Origin: Bradyrhizobium septentrionale
GTDB taxonomy: Bacteria; Pseudomonadota; Alphaproteobacteria; Rhizobiales; Xanthobacteraceae
DNA length: 64,000 nt
Direction of reading: 5' to 3'
NCBI RefSeq assembly: GCF_011516645.4
Contig: NZ_CP088285.1
Location: 3,676,501-3,740,500 of the forward strand
A program made the translations under genes and the position numbers. The notes under the pieces were generated by a model, which did no database searches, had not been told where the DNA came from, and saw only the letters and a list, made by a program, of their open reading frames with translations. Of this stretch, positions 36,232 to 45,772 are shown piece by piece (within the stretch, counting starts at the first letter, position 1; every line of letters starts with the position of its first letter).

Positions 36232-36422
36232 TGACGACCGAACGCCTGCGCGATCTCTGCAATTCAGGCTTCGTCAGGCAGAAGCGCGGCGGCGGCTCCT
36301 CGCGCTATTGCCTGACCAAGCGCGGCGAGATGCTGAAGCCGATGCTGCAGGCGCTCTACGATTGGGGCGAGGCCAACGCCGGCACCTTCGGCGTCCGCTT
36401 CCTCAGCGCCGAGGCAGACTAG
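36231..36422 (+). pseudogene. 3' remnant of an HxlR-family regulator
   Basis: 63 codons reading LTTERLRDLCNSGFV, then the wing RYCLTKRGEMLKPMLQALYDWG. This is the C-terminal half of the HxlR winged-helix domain. The first helices, including the conserved N-terminal cysteine region, are missing. An in-frame TGA lies just upstream (36225-36227). A TTG at 36231 could start translation, but the product would lack half of the DNA-binding fold. Confidence 0.75.
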
Positions 36423-36782
36423 AGCAAGACGAGATTAGGCTGTGGCCGCGAATTAAGGGGCGTTCGTTCTCCCGCCTGCGACGTGGAGCGTCAGTGGCAG
36501 TAGTCCGCAAATGCCATATGCGACAGCCTTTGGGCGAGAGACATTTGCGCAATTTCTGAATATTAGAAATAATATCCTTGAGTTGCCCGACGTGTCAAGT
36601 TGCTTGGTCGAACGCCGGCCACCGCCGGCTACTTTGCATGGGGTTGTTTTCGATATTTTGGCAGCGCCCCCGGCGACGGTCCCATAACTATACTGCACTA
36701 GTCTAGCGAGCGGATTTCCGGCCGGAACCTTAAGCAAGGATAGTCCGTTGTCGCGGGATGTTGGGGGCAATCAACCAAAGGA
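36423..36782. other. Gene-free stretch of 360 bp
   Basis: Locally AT-richer than the surroundings (ATATTAGAAATAATATCC around 36560). A GCCGGCCACCGCCGGC hairpin lies near 36615. No credible reading frame. The part just before 36783 presumably holds the promoter for the secreted protein that follows. The rest may be remnant DNA from the same decay event as the two truncated genes. Confidence 0.5.
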
Positions 36783-37142
36783 ATGCTCATGCGCATCTCT
36801 ACGGCATCCGTCATCGTTGCGGCGCTCTCGCTTGGAACACCTGCTTGGGCGCAAGTGCAGGGAACGCAACCAAAGGCGCCGCCGCAGGCTCAGTCTGACG
36901 AGTCCACCACCATCCGGAGCATACAGGTCGTGAACATCAAGGACCTCCAGCCCGACGTCCGGTCAAAGATCGAGGCTGTCGTAGCAAAGGCAAGCGAAGA
37001 CGACCTGCGGAACCTTCGGGGTTCCATCGAGGGGTCCGCGGAAGCAGTATCCGCGCTTAAAGCGAAGGGCCTGAGCTCGTCACAGGTTGTCGCTGTCAAT
37101 CTCGCCAACGGCGTGCTGACGCTTTTCGCCAAGACAGCCTGA
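36783..37142 (+). CDS. Small secreted protein of unknown function
   Basis: 119 aa with a signal peptide (MRISTASVIVAALSLGTPAWAQ; start at 36783 or the second ATG at 36789). A Pro/Gln-rich linker and a helical domain follow. The pattern KASEDDLRNLRGSIEGSAEAVSALKAKGLSSSQVVAV is regular enough to suggest a folded periplasmic domain. No family recognised. It ends before a strong hairpin at 37195-37222. Confidence 0.75.
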   Translation: MLMRISTASVIVAALSLGTPAWAQVQGTQPKAPPQAQSDESTTIRSIQVVNIKDLQPDVRSKIEAVVAKASEDDLRNLRGSIEGSAEAVSALKAKGLSSSQVVAVNLANGVLTLFAKTA

Positions 37143-37194
37143 AGAGACGGCCTGAAGAAACCTACAGCCTGAAGAAAATTCGGACTCAACAACA

Positions 37195-37222
37195 AAGCCC
37201 GCCGGTTTACCCCGGCGGGCTT
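37195..37222. terminator. Bidirectional terminator hairpin
   Basis: Stem AAGCCCGCCGG/CCGGCGGGCTT between convergent genes. It overlaps the stop codon of the minus-strand flavoprotein gene. The A/T ends give short T-runs on both strands. Confidence 0.75.
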
Positions 37223-38879
37223 AGCCCACCGCCTTCGCCGCCGCGCGTCCGGCGTTGCGGCCCGAGAACAGGCAGCCGCCGAGGAACGTGCCCTCCAGCG
37301 AGCGATAGCCGTGCACCCCGCCACCGCCGAAGCCGGCGGCTTCGCCGGCCGCATAGAGCCCGCGGATGATCTGGTGATCATTGCCGAACACGCGCGAATC
37401 GAGGTCGGTCTCGAAGCCGCCGAGGGTCTTGCGGGTGAGGATGTTGAGCTTCACCGCGATCAGCGGGCCGTGCTCGGGATCGAGGATCCGATGCGGTTTC
37501 GCGGTGCGGATCAGCCGGTCGCCGATATAGCGGCGCGCATTGTGCAGGTTCATCACCTGCGCATCCTTGACGTAGGGATTGGTGATCTCGCGGTCGCGCG
37601 CCTCGATCTGCGTCTTGATGGCATCGAGCTGCAACAGGTCGTTTCCAGCGAGCTTGTTCATGGCACCAACGAGATCGGCAAGATTGTCGCGCACGATGAA
37701 ATCGGCGCCGTGCTGCTTGAAGGCTTCGACCGGCGCCGGCGCGCCCTTGTTGGTGGCGCGCTTGATGGTCATGCGCCAACTCTTGCCCGTGAGGTCCGGG
37801 TTCTGCTCCGAGCCGGACAGCGCGAACTCCTTCTTGATGATGCTCTGGGTCAGGATGAACCACGAATAGTCGTAGCCCGTGCCCGTGATGTAATGCAGTT
37901 GCCCGAGCGTGTCGGAGCCCGGGAACAGCGGCGCCGGCAGCCGCTTGCCTGACGCGTCGAACCATAGCGACGATGGTCCGGGCAGAATCCGGATGCCGTG
38001 CCGCGGCCAGATCGGGTTCCAGTTCTGGATGCCCTCGACGTAGTGCCACATCCGGTCGCGGTTGATCAGCCGGCCGCCGGCGGCTTCGGTGATGCCGATC
38101 ATGCGGCCGTCGACATGTTCGGGCACGCCGGAGATCATGAATTTGGGCGGTTCGCCGAGCCGCTTCGGCCAGTTCTGCCGCACCAGATCATGATTGCCGC
38201 CGATGCCGCCGGAGGCGACGATCACCGCCTGGGCGCGAAGTCTAAAATCGCCGACGACATTGCGCGAGGAACTCTTGCCGCGCTCGACGCCTGTTGGTTC
38301 CAGGATCACGCCGCGCACGCCGTCGACCACGCCGTTGCTGACATCAAGCGCGTCGACCCGATGGCGGAATTTGAACACCAGCCGTCCGCTTTTCGCGGCC
38401 TCGCGTGCGCGACGCTCGAACGGCTCGACGATGCCGGGACCGGTGCCCCAGGTGACGTGAAAGCGCGGCACCGAATTGCCATGGCCCATTGCGTCGTAGC
38501 CGCCGCGTTCGGCCCAGCCGACCACCGGGAAGATGCGATGGCCCATCGCGCGCAGCCAGTCGCGTTTCTCGCCCGCGGCGAACGCGACATAGGCTTCCGC
38601 CCATTTGCGCGGCCAGTGATCCTCCTCACGATCGAAACCGGCGGTGCCCATCCAGTCCTGCAGTGCGAGGTCTGCGGAATCCTTGATGCCAAGCCGGCGC
38701 TGCTCCGGCGAATCGACCAGAAACAATCCGCCGAACGACCAGAAGGCCTGGCCGCCGATGCTCTGTTCCCCTTCCTGGTCGAGCACGATGACGCGCTTGC
38801 CGGCGTCGGCGATCTCGGTTGCGGCGACCAAGCCTGCCAGCCCGGCGCCAATCACGATCACATCCGCATCGTCAGCCAT
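37221..38879 (-). CDS. FAD-binding dehydrogenase (KstD / fumarate-reductase flavoprotein family)
   Basis: 552 aa. The N-terminal dinucleotide-binding motif is DVIVIGAGLAGLVAATEIA (residues about 6-24), followed by the VLDQEGEQSIGGQAFWSFGG FAD contact. The C-terminal end shows GLYAAGEAAGFGGGGVHGYRSLEG. This resembles 3-ketosteroid dehydrogenase-like and fumarate-reductase flavoproteins. Substrate is uncertain; a C=C desaturation or reduction is expected. Monocistronic. Confidence 0.9.
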   Translation of the reverse strand: MADDADVIVIGAGLAGLVAATEIADAGKRVIVLDQEGEQSIGGQAFWSFGGLFLVDSPEQRRLGIKDSADLALQDWMGTAGFDREEDHWPRKWAEAYVAFAAGEKRDWLRAMGHRIFPVVGWAERGGYDAMGHGNSVPRFHVTWGTGPGIVEPFERRAREAAKSGRLVFKFRHRVDALDVSNGVVDGVRGVILEPTGVERGKSSSRNVVGDFRLRAQAVIVASGGIGGNHDLVRQNWPKRLGEPPKFMISGVPEHVDGRMIGITEAAGGRLINRDRMWHYVEGIQNWNPIWPRHGIRILPGPSSLWFDASGKRLPAPLFPGSDTLGQLHYITGTGYDYSWFILTQSIIKKEFALSGSEQNPDLTGKSWRMTIKRATNKGAPAPVEAFKQHGADFIVRDNLADLVGAMNKLAGNDLLQLDAIKTQIEARDREITNPYVKDAQVMNLHNARRYIGDRLIRTAKPHRILDPEHGPLIAVKLNILTRKTLGGFETDLDSRVFGNDHQIIRGLYAAGEAAGFGGGGVHGYRSLEGTFLGGCLFSGRNAGRAAAKAVG

Positions 38880-39155
38880 GTTTGATTCCCCCCGTCCCGC
38901 GGCGATTGAAGACCGCGCGATTGCATGCGGTCAACGCTAAATGGAGCTTGCCTGTGGCGGCCCGGCACCAAGCAGTTGGGGCAGGCTGTTCCAGTTTGGG
39001 ACCTTTTCCACGCTTAACTGCAGCGCGCGCGCAACACCCAATTTGAATTTGTTTTGACCGGCTTCGCTCGTCTGGACAAAAATCCGCGGCCGCAACACGC
39101 TCGCGACATCTTGCATCACAAGACCAACAGATTCGGTTTCGACTGGGGCTGGCCA

Positions 39156-39623
39156 ATGAAGTTGATGACGGGGTTGCTCGCTGCGGTTCTCCTGCTGGCG
39201 GGAATGGGGGCGTCACAGGCAGTGGTCAGAATCGCCGACGATCGCGGCGGCAAGATCGGGATCTATGTCGACAGATATCAGGACCTGCGCACGTCGGGTG
39301 AGACCGTCATCATCGACGGGTTGTGCGCCTCGGCCTGCACCATCGTGCTCGGCAAGGTTCCTCATGACCGGATTTGTGTGACGTCACACGCCAGTCTCGG
39401 CTTCCATGCGGCCTGGGATTACGGCGACGACGGCCGCCCGGTCCCCAATCCCGAAGCCACCCATATGCTGTATTTGATGTACCCGCCGGCCGTCCGCAGA
39501 TGGATCACGGACCGCGGTGGCCTGACCCGCCGGATGATCTTCCTGCGCGGCAAGCAGCTGCAGGCGCTGTACAAGCCGTGCTACCTCAACGCCCAGGCCT
39601 CGGCGTCGAAGCCCGAGCACTGA
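39156..39623 (+). CDS. Secreted protein with ClpP/crotonase-like pattern
   Basis: 155 aa from ATG 39156; an in-frame ATG at 39054 has no signal peptide in front. A signal peptide (MKLMTGLLAAVLLLAGMGASQA) is followed by a domain in which GLCASACTIVLG resembles the serine-containing helix start of ClpP-fold proteins. A nearby HASLGFHAAWD may supply a histidine. Such ClpP-like periplasmic proteins are common in Bradyrhizobium; activity is untested. Upstream 38880-39155 shows nothing convincing. Confidence 0.7.
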   Translation: MKLMTGLLAAVLLLAGMGASQAVVRIADDRGGKIGIYVDRYQDLRTSGETVIIDGLCASACTIVLGKVPHDRICVTSHASLGFHAAWDYGDDGRPVPNPEATHMLYLMYPPAVRRWITDRGGLTRRMIFLRGKQLQALYKPCYLNAQASASKPEH

Positions 39624-39766
39624 GCTCGGACTGATCTCTGCATTTAATCCTCGTCTGCCATCGCCGGCGTGATCCGGCCGCTGCCGGGAGTAGCCTCGCT
39701 ATCATTTGACGGCCTGCGACCGCCGTTGCGCTTGCTGCCTGCCGGAACCCGGCTTATCTCAACCGT

Positions 39767-39955
39767 ATGGTTCAGCCGATCTCCACCCGATCCGAGCTCG
39801 TGACGGCTCCGCAGGGCCGGGTGGCATCTGCGATCCTGTGGGGCGCTGCCGGCATCGGCGGGGTGGTCCTGCTTGCCGCTGCGGCGCTCTGGTTCCACTA
39901 CGGGACTGCGGTGTTTTTTGAAATGATCACGGCCGGCATCTCCGCCTGCTTCTGA
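39767..39955 (+). CDS. Small single-pass membrane protein upstream of Sco
   Basis: 62 aa with one transmembrane helix (AILWGAAGIGGVVLLAAAALWF) and a short polar N-terminus. It ends 16 nt before the Sco gene, so the two are probably co-transcribed. It may help in cytochrome oxidase copper delivery, but no family is recognised. Confidence 0.65.
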   Translation: MVQPISTRSELVTAPQGRVASAILWGAAGIGGVVLLAAAALWFHYGTAVFFEMITAGISACF

Positions 39956-39971
39956 CAAGGATGTCCTGCCC

Positions 39972-40562
39972 ATGCCTCGGACCACTCGCCCGCTGGTGAT
40001 CTTCGCCGCCTTCGCCGGCAGCCTCGCGGTCGGCCTGTTCCTGATGCTGTGGGCGGTCGGGGGCCTCCGCACTGTTGCCGCCCCGGCCGCGATCGGCGGC
40101 CCGTTCCAGCTCACCGACCAGGCCGGCCAGACCGTCACCGACAAGAACCTCCGGGGCAAGCCGACGCTGATCTTCTTCGGCTTCACCCATTGCCCGGACG
40201 TCTGCCCGACCTCGCTGTTCGAGATTTCCGAGGTCCTGAAGGCGATGGGCAAGGACGCCGATCGCGTGAATGCCTATTTCGTCTCGGTCGATCCGGAACG
40301 CGACACCGCCACCGCGATGAAGGATTATCTTTCGAGCTTCGATCCGCACCTCAAGGGCCTGACCGGCGACCCCGCCGCGATCGCCAAGGTGCTGTCGAGC
40401 TATCGCGTCTACGCCAAGAAGGTGCCGCTGAAGGATGGCGACTACACGATGGATCACACCGCGCTGATCTATCTGATGGATCGGGACGGCCGTTTCGTTT
40501 CGCCGTTCAATCTGAAACGGACGCCGGAAGAGGCCGCGGCCGATCTGAAACGATATCTCTGA
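39972..40562 (+). CDS. SCO1/SenC family copper chaperone
   Basis: 196 aa, membrane-anchored by an N-terminal helix, with a thioredoxin-like periplasmic domain. The copper-binding CPDVCP motif (about residue 75) and the third ligand histidine in MDHTALIYLMD are present, and the family stretch FFGFTHCPDVCPTSL is clear. Sco proteins deliver copper to the CuA centre of cytochrome c oxidase. No oxidase genes are in the window. Confidence 0.94.
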   Translation: MPRTTRPLVIFAAFAGSLAVGLFLMLWAVGGLRTVAAPAAIGGPFQLTDQAGQTVTDKNLRGKPTLIFFGFTHCPDVCPTSLFEISEVLKAMGKDADRVNAYFVSVDPERDTATAMKDYLSSFDPHLKGLTGDPAAIAKVLSSYRVYAKKVPLKDGDYTMDHTALIYLMDRDGRFVSPFNLKRTPEEAAADLKRYL

Positions 40563-40653
40563 TCCCCGTTTCCGGCTCAGAATTAACCCAATCGGCGCTC
40601 GCATCAGGCGCCGGATGGTCTATAAGCCGTTCAATTCCCTAAAATTGCCGGTT

Positions 40654-41694
40654 ATGCCAGACCTGTCCGCCCAGCCCCTTGCCGTCCGCTCGCGCCAGTC
40701 CCGTCTGGCCGCGGGGATGACGGTTGTCCTGCTGGCTTTGGCAGGCCCTGCGATCGCGCAGACGCCCCCCACTCAGGCACCGCAAGCGCCCGCCGCCAAG
40801 ACGGCTCCAACTCCGGCTCCCGCTCCGTCCGCCAAGCCGGCTCCTGCACAGACGGCGCCTGCGCCGCCTCCCGCCGCTGCGGCGCCACCGACCCCAACCC
40901 TGCCGCCCAAGGCCGCTGCCGAGGCCGCGCCACAGGCGGTGCCCGGCTTGTGGGACCCGCGGCGGCGCCCGGACCGGCCGGACCTGTCGCGCCTCACCGT
41001 GATCCGCTTCCTGACCGAGACCGACTATCCGCCGTTCAACTTCACCGGGCCCGACGGCAATCCGGCCGGTTTCAACGTCGACTTGGCGCGTTCGCTCTGC
41101 GACGAGATCAAGGTCACCTGCACCATCCAGATGCGCCGCTTCGAGACCCTGATCGATGCGCTGGCCACCAACCGGGGCGATGCCATCATCGCGTCGATGG
41201 CGGTGACGCCGCAGTTGCGCGCCAAGGTCGATTTCACCGATCCCTATTACCGCGCGCCGGCACGCTTCGTGTCGCGCCGCGACAATGTGATGCCGGAAAT
41301 CCGCCCGGAATATCTCGAGGGCAAGAAGGTCGGCGTGATCGCCGGCACCTCGCACGAGGCCTATCTCAAGGCGATGTTCACCGACGCCGAGATCCATTCC
41401 TATCCGGATAACGATGCGCTGCGCGCGGCGCTGCGCCGCGGCGAGGTCGACTTCATCTTTGGCGATGCGATCTCGCTCGCGTTCTGGATCAACGGTACCG
41501 ATTCCGCCGAATGCTGCGCGTTCTCCGGCGGCCCGTTTGTCGAAAGCCGCTTTTTCGGTGAGGGCGTCGGCATCGCCGTCCGCAAGGGCAACGATCTGCT
41601 CCGGCAGTCGCTGAACTGGGCGCTGTTCCGGATCTGGGAGAAAGGCCGCTTCACCGATCTGTGGCTGCGCTATTTCTCGATCAGCCCGTTTTGA
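40654..41694 (+). CDS. Family 3 solute-binding protein with Pro/Ala-rich linker
   Basis: 346 aa from ATG 40654; an upstream ATG at 40615 is also possible. A signal peptide ends AGPAIAQ. An unusual linker of about 60 residues follows, almost wholly Pro, Ala, Thr and Lys. Then a type II periplasmic binding domain: FLTETDYPPFNFTGPDGNPAGF, and ALATNRGDAIIASMAVT. It probably binds amino acids or similar. No ABC transporter genes adjoin it, so the partner is elsewhere. The linker suggests tethering across the periplasm or to peptidoglycan. Confidence 0.85.
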   Translation: MPDLSAQPLAVRSRQSRLAAGMTVVLLALAGPAIAQTPPTQAPQAPAAKTAPTPAPAPSAKPAPAQTAPAPPPAAAAPPTPTLPPKAAAEAAPQAVPGLWDPRRRPDRPDLSRLTVIRFLTETDYPPFNFTGPDGNPAGFNVDLARSLCDEIKVTCTIQMRRFETLIDALATNRGDAIIASMAVTPQLRAKVDFTDPYYRAPARFVSRRDNVMPEIRPEYLEGKKVGVIAGTSHEAYLKAMFTDAEIHSYPDNDALRAALRRGEVDFIFGDAISLAFWINGTDSAECCAFSGGPFVESRFFGEGVGIAVRKGNDLLRQSLNWALFRIWEKGRFTDLWLRYFSISPF

Positions 41695-41700
41695 CGCAAA

Positions 41701-41740
41701 GGGCCCCACCCCTCTCCCCGCAAAGAGCGGGGCGAGGGAG
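41701..41740. repeat. Short palindrome (reduced family A-like)
   Basis: CCCCTCTCCCCGC followed by GCGGGGCGAGGG, a small imperfect inverted repeat resembling the outer arm of family A elements. It lies in the leader of lysK. Confidence 0.4.
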
Positions 41741-41804
41741 CGCAACTTTGCATTTTGCCGCGAAAGCGTTAGTTTTCGCGGCCTTTTTGGAGAAAGCCTG
41801 AAGA

Positions 41805-43445
41805 ATGTCCGTGATTGATCTTGCTGCCAGCCCGAGCGACCTGCGGGCGCTCGCCGAACAATCCAACGCCTGGCCGTTCGAGCAGGCGAAAGCGATTGTG
41901 GCGCGGCTGAAGAAAAATCCGAAGGACGAGGTGCTGTTCGAGACCGGCTACGGCCCGTCGGGCCTGCCGCATATCGGCACGTTCGGCGAGGTCGCGCGCA
42001 CCACGATGGTGCGCCACGCCTTCCGCGTGCTCACCGAGGACAAGATCAAGACCCGCCTGCTCGCCTTCTCCGACGACATGGACGGACTGCGCAAGGTGCC
42101 GGACAACGTGCCGAACAAGGAGCTGCTCGGGCAGCATCTCGGCATGCCCTTGACCAAGGTGCCGGACCCGTTCGGCACCCATCCGAGCTTCGGCCAGCAC
42201 AACAATGCGCGGCTACGCGCCTTCCTCGACCAGTTCGGCTTCGACTATGAATTCGCGAGCTCGACCGAATATTACACCTCCGGCCGGTTCGACGCTGCGC
42301 TGCTCCGCATGCTGGAGCGGATCGAGAAGGTGATGGCGATCATGCTGCCGTCGCTGCGCGAGGAGCGGGCGGCGAGCTACTCGCCGTTCCTGCCGATCTG
42401 TCCGCGCACCGGCCTCGTGCTCTACGTGCCGGTGACGGCACACGACGCCAAGGCCGGCACGATCTCCTATGAGGATCCCGACACCAAGGAGAGCGTCACC
42501 GTTCCCGTCACCGGTGGCCGCTGCAAGCTGCAATGGAAGCCGGACTGGGCGATGCGCTGGTACGCGCTCGGCGTCGACTATGAAATGGCCGGCAAGGACC
42601 TGATCGACTCCGTGAAGCTGTCGGGCAAGATCTGCTCGGCGCTCGGCGGCACGCCGCCGGAAGGCTTCAACTACGAACTGTTCCTCGACGAGAAGGGCCA
42701 GAAGATCTCGAAGTCGAAGGGCAACGGGCTGACCATCGACGAATGGCTGCGCTACGCCTCGCCGGAATCACTGTCGCTGTTCATGTACCGCGAGCCCAAG
42801 GCGGCGAAGCGGCTCTATTTCGACGTCATCCCGCGCAATGTCGACGAGTACCAGCAGTTCCTCGACGGCTTCACGCGGCAGGAGGCGCGGCAGCAGCTGC
42901 AGAATCCGGTCTGGCATGTCCATTCCGGCAAGCCGCCGCAAGCCGACATGCCCGTCACCTTCCAGCTCCTGCTGACGCTGGTGTCGTCGTCGAACGCGGA
43001 GAATGCCGAGACGTTGTGGGGCTTCATCGGCCGCTACCGGCCGGGCGTGACGCCGCAGACCCATCCGAAGCTCGATGCAATGGTCGGCTATGCTATCAAC
43101 TACTATCGCGACTTCGTGGCGCCGACCAAGCAGTTCCGCGAGCCGACCGACGGGGAACGCGCCGCGCTGCAGGATCTGCGCGATGCGCTTGCCAACATTC
43201 CGGCGGATGCGACCGCGGAGGACATCCAGAACGTGGTCTATGAGATCGGCCGCCGCGAGCCGTTCCTCGACGTGGTCAAGAAGGGCAAGGACGGCCGTCC
43301 CGGCGTCTCGCTCGACTGGTTCAACATGCTCTACCAGGTGCTGCTCGGCCAGGAGAAGGGCCCGCGCTTCGGCTCCTTCGTCGCGGTCTACGGCGTACAG
43401 AACGCGGTCAACATGATCGACGGCGCGCTGGCGCGGTCGTCGTAG
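41805..43445 (+). CDS. lysK: Class I lysyl-tRNA synthetase
   Basis: 546 aa. It charges tRNA-Lys with lysine. This is the archaeal-type class I enzyme, not the class II LysS of most bacteria. The HIGH-like motif is [10 protein letters not shown] (about residues 50-59). The KMSKS motif is KISKSKG (about residue 305). The C-terminal anticodon-binding part is helical. Alphaproteobacteria commonly use this form. No T-box or other leader control is evident. Confidence 0.96.
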   Translation: MSVIDLAASPSDLRALAEQSNAWPFEQAKAIVARLKKNPKDEVLFETGYGPSGLPHIGTFGEVARTTMVRHAFRVLTEDKIKTRLLAFSDDMDGLRKVPDNVPNKELLGQHLGMPLTKVPDPFGTHPSFGQHNNARLRAFLDQFGFDYEFASSTEYYTSGRFDAALLRMLERIEKVMAIMLPSLREERAASYSPFLPICPRTGLVLYVPVTAHDAKAGTISYEDPDTKESVTVPVTGGRCKLQWKPDWAMRWYALGVDYEMAGKDLIDSVKLSGKICSALGGTPPEGFNYELFLDEKGQKISKSKGNGLTIDEWLRYASPESLSLFMYREPKAAKRLYFDVIPRNVDEYQQFLDGFTRQEARQQLQNPVWHVHSGKPPQADMPVTFQLLLTLVSSSNAENAETLWGFIGRYRPGVTPQTHPKLDAMVGYAINYYRDFVAPTKQFREPTDGERAALQDLRDALANIPADATAEDIQNVVYEIGRREPFLDVVKKGKDGRPGVSLDWFNMLYQVLLGQEKGPRFGSFVAVYGVQNAVNMIDGALARSS

Positions 43446-43481
43446 ATCGATGAGCTTTCACACCATGGTCGTCCCTGCCTA

Positions 43482-44525
43482 GAGCGGGATGGGGTTAGGT
43501 TGAATCGATTTGGGATTCCCAAATCGGTGTGTTTCTGATTCACCATGCTGACTGGGTTGGAGGCCAGCATGGATGGGCAAGCCTTATTCTCTGGATCTTC
43601 GCAAGCGAGTCGTGTCGGCGATCGAGGGCGGGATGTCTCGCAATCAGGCGGCCAAGCAGTTTGGGGTCGCGATCAGCACCGCAATCGGTTGGATGCAGCG
43701 GGTCGAGGAGACCGGCAGCGTTGAGCCTGGCCAGATGGGCGGTCATAAGCCGAGGGCGGTTTCGGGAGACCACGCGGCTTGGCTGTCGCAGCGGATCAAG
43801 GACGGCGATTTCACTATACGGGGGCTCGTTGCCGAGCTTGCTGGACGCGGCCTGAAGGTCGACTATCACTCGGTGTGGGACTTCGTGCACGCCGAGAAGC
43901 TAAGCTTCAAAAAAAAGCGTGGCGGCTGGCGAACGGGATCGACCCGCGGTCGCGCGGCGGCGAGCCCAGTGGACAAAATATCAAGGGCGCGTCGAAGCTG
44001 AGCGGCTCGTCTTCATCGACGAGACATGGACCAGAACCGATATGGCGCCTTTGCGTGGATGGGCACCGCGCGGGCACAGACTTCCTGCCACGGTTCCCCA
44101 CGGTCGCTGGAAGACCATGACCTTCCTGGCGGCCTTGCGCCATGACCGGATCGATGCGCCATGGTTCATCGAGGGGCCGATCGATGGCGTGAGCTTTCGC
44201 ACCTATGTCGAGAAGGTTCTTCTGCCTGTCCTTCGACCCGGCGATATCGTCGTCTTGGATAACCTCGGTAGCCACAGGAGCAAAGCAGTTCGCCAACTCA
44301 TCCGTTCGGTCGGCGCCAAACTCTTCTTCCTGCCCAAATACTCGCCCGACCTGAACCCGATCGAACAGGTCTTTGCCAAGCTCAAGCATCTGCTCCGCAA
44401 AGCTGCCGCGCGAACCGTCGACGCGGTCTGCGCCGCAATCGGCCACGCACTCGACGCCTTCACCCCCGAGGAATGCGCCAATTACCTGAAAAATTCAGGC
44501 TATCGAACTTAATGCCATCACGCTT
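43482..44525 (+). mobile_element. IS630-family insertion sequence
   Basis: 1044 bp, flanked by TA on both sides (43480-43481 and 44526-44527), the family's target duplication. The ends form an imperfect inverted repeat of about 26 bp: left GAGCGGGATGGGGTTAGG, right complement AAGCGTGATGGCATTAAG. It carries a transposase in two overlapping frames. Confidence 0.88.
43573..44512 (+). CDS. IS630-family transposase, two overlapping frames
   Basis: Frame A (43573-44001) encodes the helix-turn-helix part: MGKPYSLDLRKRVVSAIE, GMSRNQAAKQFGVAISTAIGW. Frame B (from about 43912 to 44512) encodes the DDE catalytic part: LVFIDETWTRTDM, VVLDNLGSHRSKAV, FLPKYSPDLNPIEQVF with the final Glu. The switch point is a run of eight A at 43908-43915. 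A +1 shift, or loss of one A, gives continuous FKKSVAAGERDRP. This is either programmed slippage or a disabling one-base insertion. Confidence 0.85.
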
Positions 44526-44799
44526 TAGTGCGCAATTGCGCACGGGAGTAGGGACCCATAACCACAGCTGCGAGTCGTCGAACCGCGCGGCGGCCCCAGC
44601 GGCGTAACGTACGACCATTCGTGGTTATGGGTCCCGGCTCAAGGCCGGGACGACAGGGGTGTTTGCGACGCGAGCCCGCAAAATGCGGATGGCTGATCCC
44701 CGGCAATTTCAGCCGAGGTTGCGCCGGATTGCGCTACACTCCGTCCCATAAAATGAGCACGGCCTCCGCCGAGAGGCCGGCACAGATGGGAGCATGCGC

Positions 44800-45585
44800 A
44801 TGCAGTTCAGGGTTTCGCCGACATCGCTGCAGGACAGTTCGAGCGCCGAGGAATGGCAGGCGCGGGTCGATCTTGCGGCGGCGCACCGGCTCGCCTTCAA
44901 CCACGGCTTTTCGGAAGGCATCTTCAACCATCTCACCTTGGTGGTGCCCGGCCGCACCGACCGCTACTACCAGATCCCGTTCGGCATGCATTGGTCGGAG
45001 GTCACGGCGTCATCCTTCATGGAGGTCGGCATCGACGATGCCGAGGTGAAGCGCGGCGAGGGCGAGGTCGAGCGTTCCTGCTATTGCATCCATGCGCCGA
45101 TCCACAAGGCGCTGCCGCAGGCCAAGGCCGTATTCCATACCCATATGCCGTATGCGAGCGCGCTGACCCGCCTCGAGGATCCGCGCATCAAGGAGATCGG
45201 GCAGACCGAGGTCGGGCTGTCGGAGGCGATCGCCTATGACGATCTCTACACCGGCCCCGCGCTCGATCCCGAGGAGGGCGCACGGCTCACCAAGGTGATC
45301 GGTAACAAGACCATTTTGTTCATGGCCAATCACGGCATCTCGACCGTCGGCGCGACCGTCGCCGACGCCTATGACCGGCTCTATTACATCGAGCGCGCGG
45401 CGCAGGTGCAGATCTACGCGATGTGGACCCAGCAGCCGCTCAAGCAATTGCCGCAGCATGTGGTTGAGAAGACCAAGCGCGATTTTCGCGACGACCATCT
45501 CTACAACGGCCCGACCCCGGCGCAGCGGCATTTCGATGCGCTGAAGCGGATGCTGGACCGCAAGGAGCCGGACTACGCGACGTAG
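44800..45585 (+). CDS. Class II aldolase/adducin family protein
   Basis: 261 aa from ATG 44800, spaced 7 nt from GGGAG; an ATG at 44794 is too close. Zinc-dependent aldolase fold related to fuculose-phosphate aldolase. The metal-binding HTHMPYASAL is present, and NHGISTVG supplies a third histidine; GFSEGIFNHLTL is the N-terminal family motif. The usual phosphate-binding residues are not obvious, so it may be a decarboxylase- or adducin-like member. Substrate unknown. Confidence 0.88.
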   Translation: MQFRVSPTSLQDSSSAEEWQARVDLAAAHRLAFNHGFSEGIFNHLTLVVPGRTDRYYQIPFGMHWSEVTASSFMEVGIDDAEVKRGEGEVERSCYCIHAPIHKALPQAKAVFHTHMPYASALTRLEDPRIKEIGQTEVGLSEAIAYDDLYTGPALDPEEGARLTKVIGNKTILFMANHGISTVGATVADAYDRLYYIERAAQVQIYAMWTQQPLKQLPQHVVEKTKRDFRDDHLYNGPTPAQRHFDALKRMLDRKEPDYAT

Positions 45586-45613
45586 GCTACGCAGCGCACC
45601 CGCAATCTCCGCC

Positions 45614-45743
45614 GTCGTCCCTGCGAAAGCAGGGACCCATAACCACAGGGTCATGTTGTCGAGGCGAGATGTGGCCCCAGCGTGCTCAGCACGACGTGCG
45701 GTGGTTATGGGTCCCGGGTCGCGCTTCGCTTGCCCGGGACGAC
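45614..45743. repeat. Palindromic intergenic repeat (family B, copy 3)
   Basis: Begins GTCGTCCCTGCGAAAGCAGGGACCCATAACCAC and ends GTGGTTATGGGTCCC, then a CCCGGG hairpin and GACGAC. It is an uninterrupted copy that shows what the IS630-split copy looked like. It lies between the aldolase gene and the convergent S24 regulator. Confidence 0.8.
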
Positions 45744-45772
45744 ACTTGTTATGCGGTGATCGACCCGCCCGG

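Larger units (their letters stand above)
43468..44655. repeat. Palindromic repeat (family B, copy 2) split by IS630
   Basis: GTCGTCCCTGCCTA (43468-43481) is separated by the insertion sequence from TAGTGCGCAATTGCGCAC and the rest (44526-44655). Joined at the TA, the left arm becomes a hairpin GTCCCT...AGGGAC around GTGCGCAATTGCGCAC. The element then continues ACCCATAACCAC to GTGGTTATGGGT, as in copy 3 at 45614. Confidence 0.82.

Noticed and set aside
38937..39119. 60-codon minus-strand frame upstream of the flavoprotein gene
   Set aside because: It has no ribosome site, signal or recognisable motif. The region 38880-39155 is treated as non-coding.
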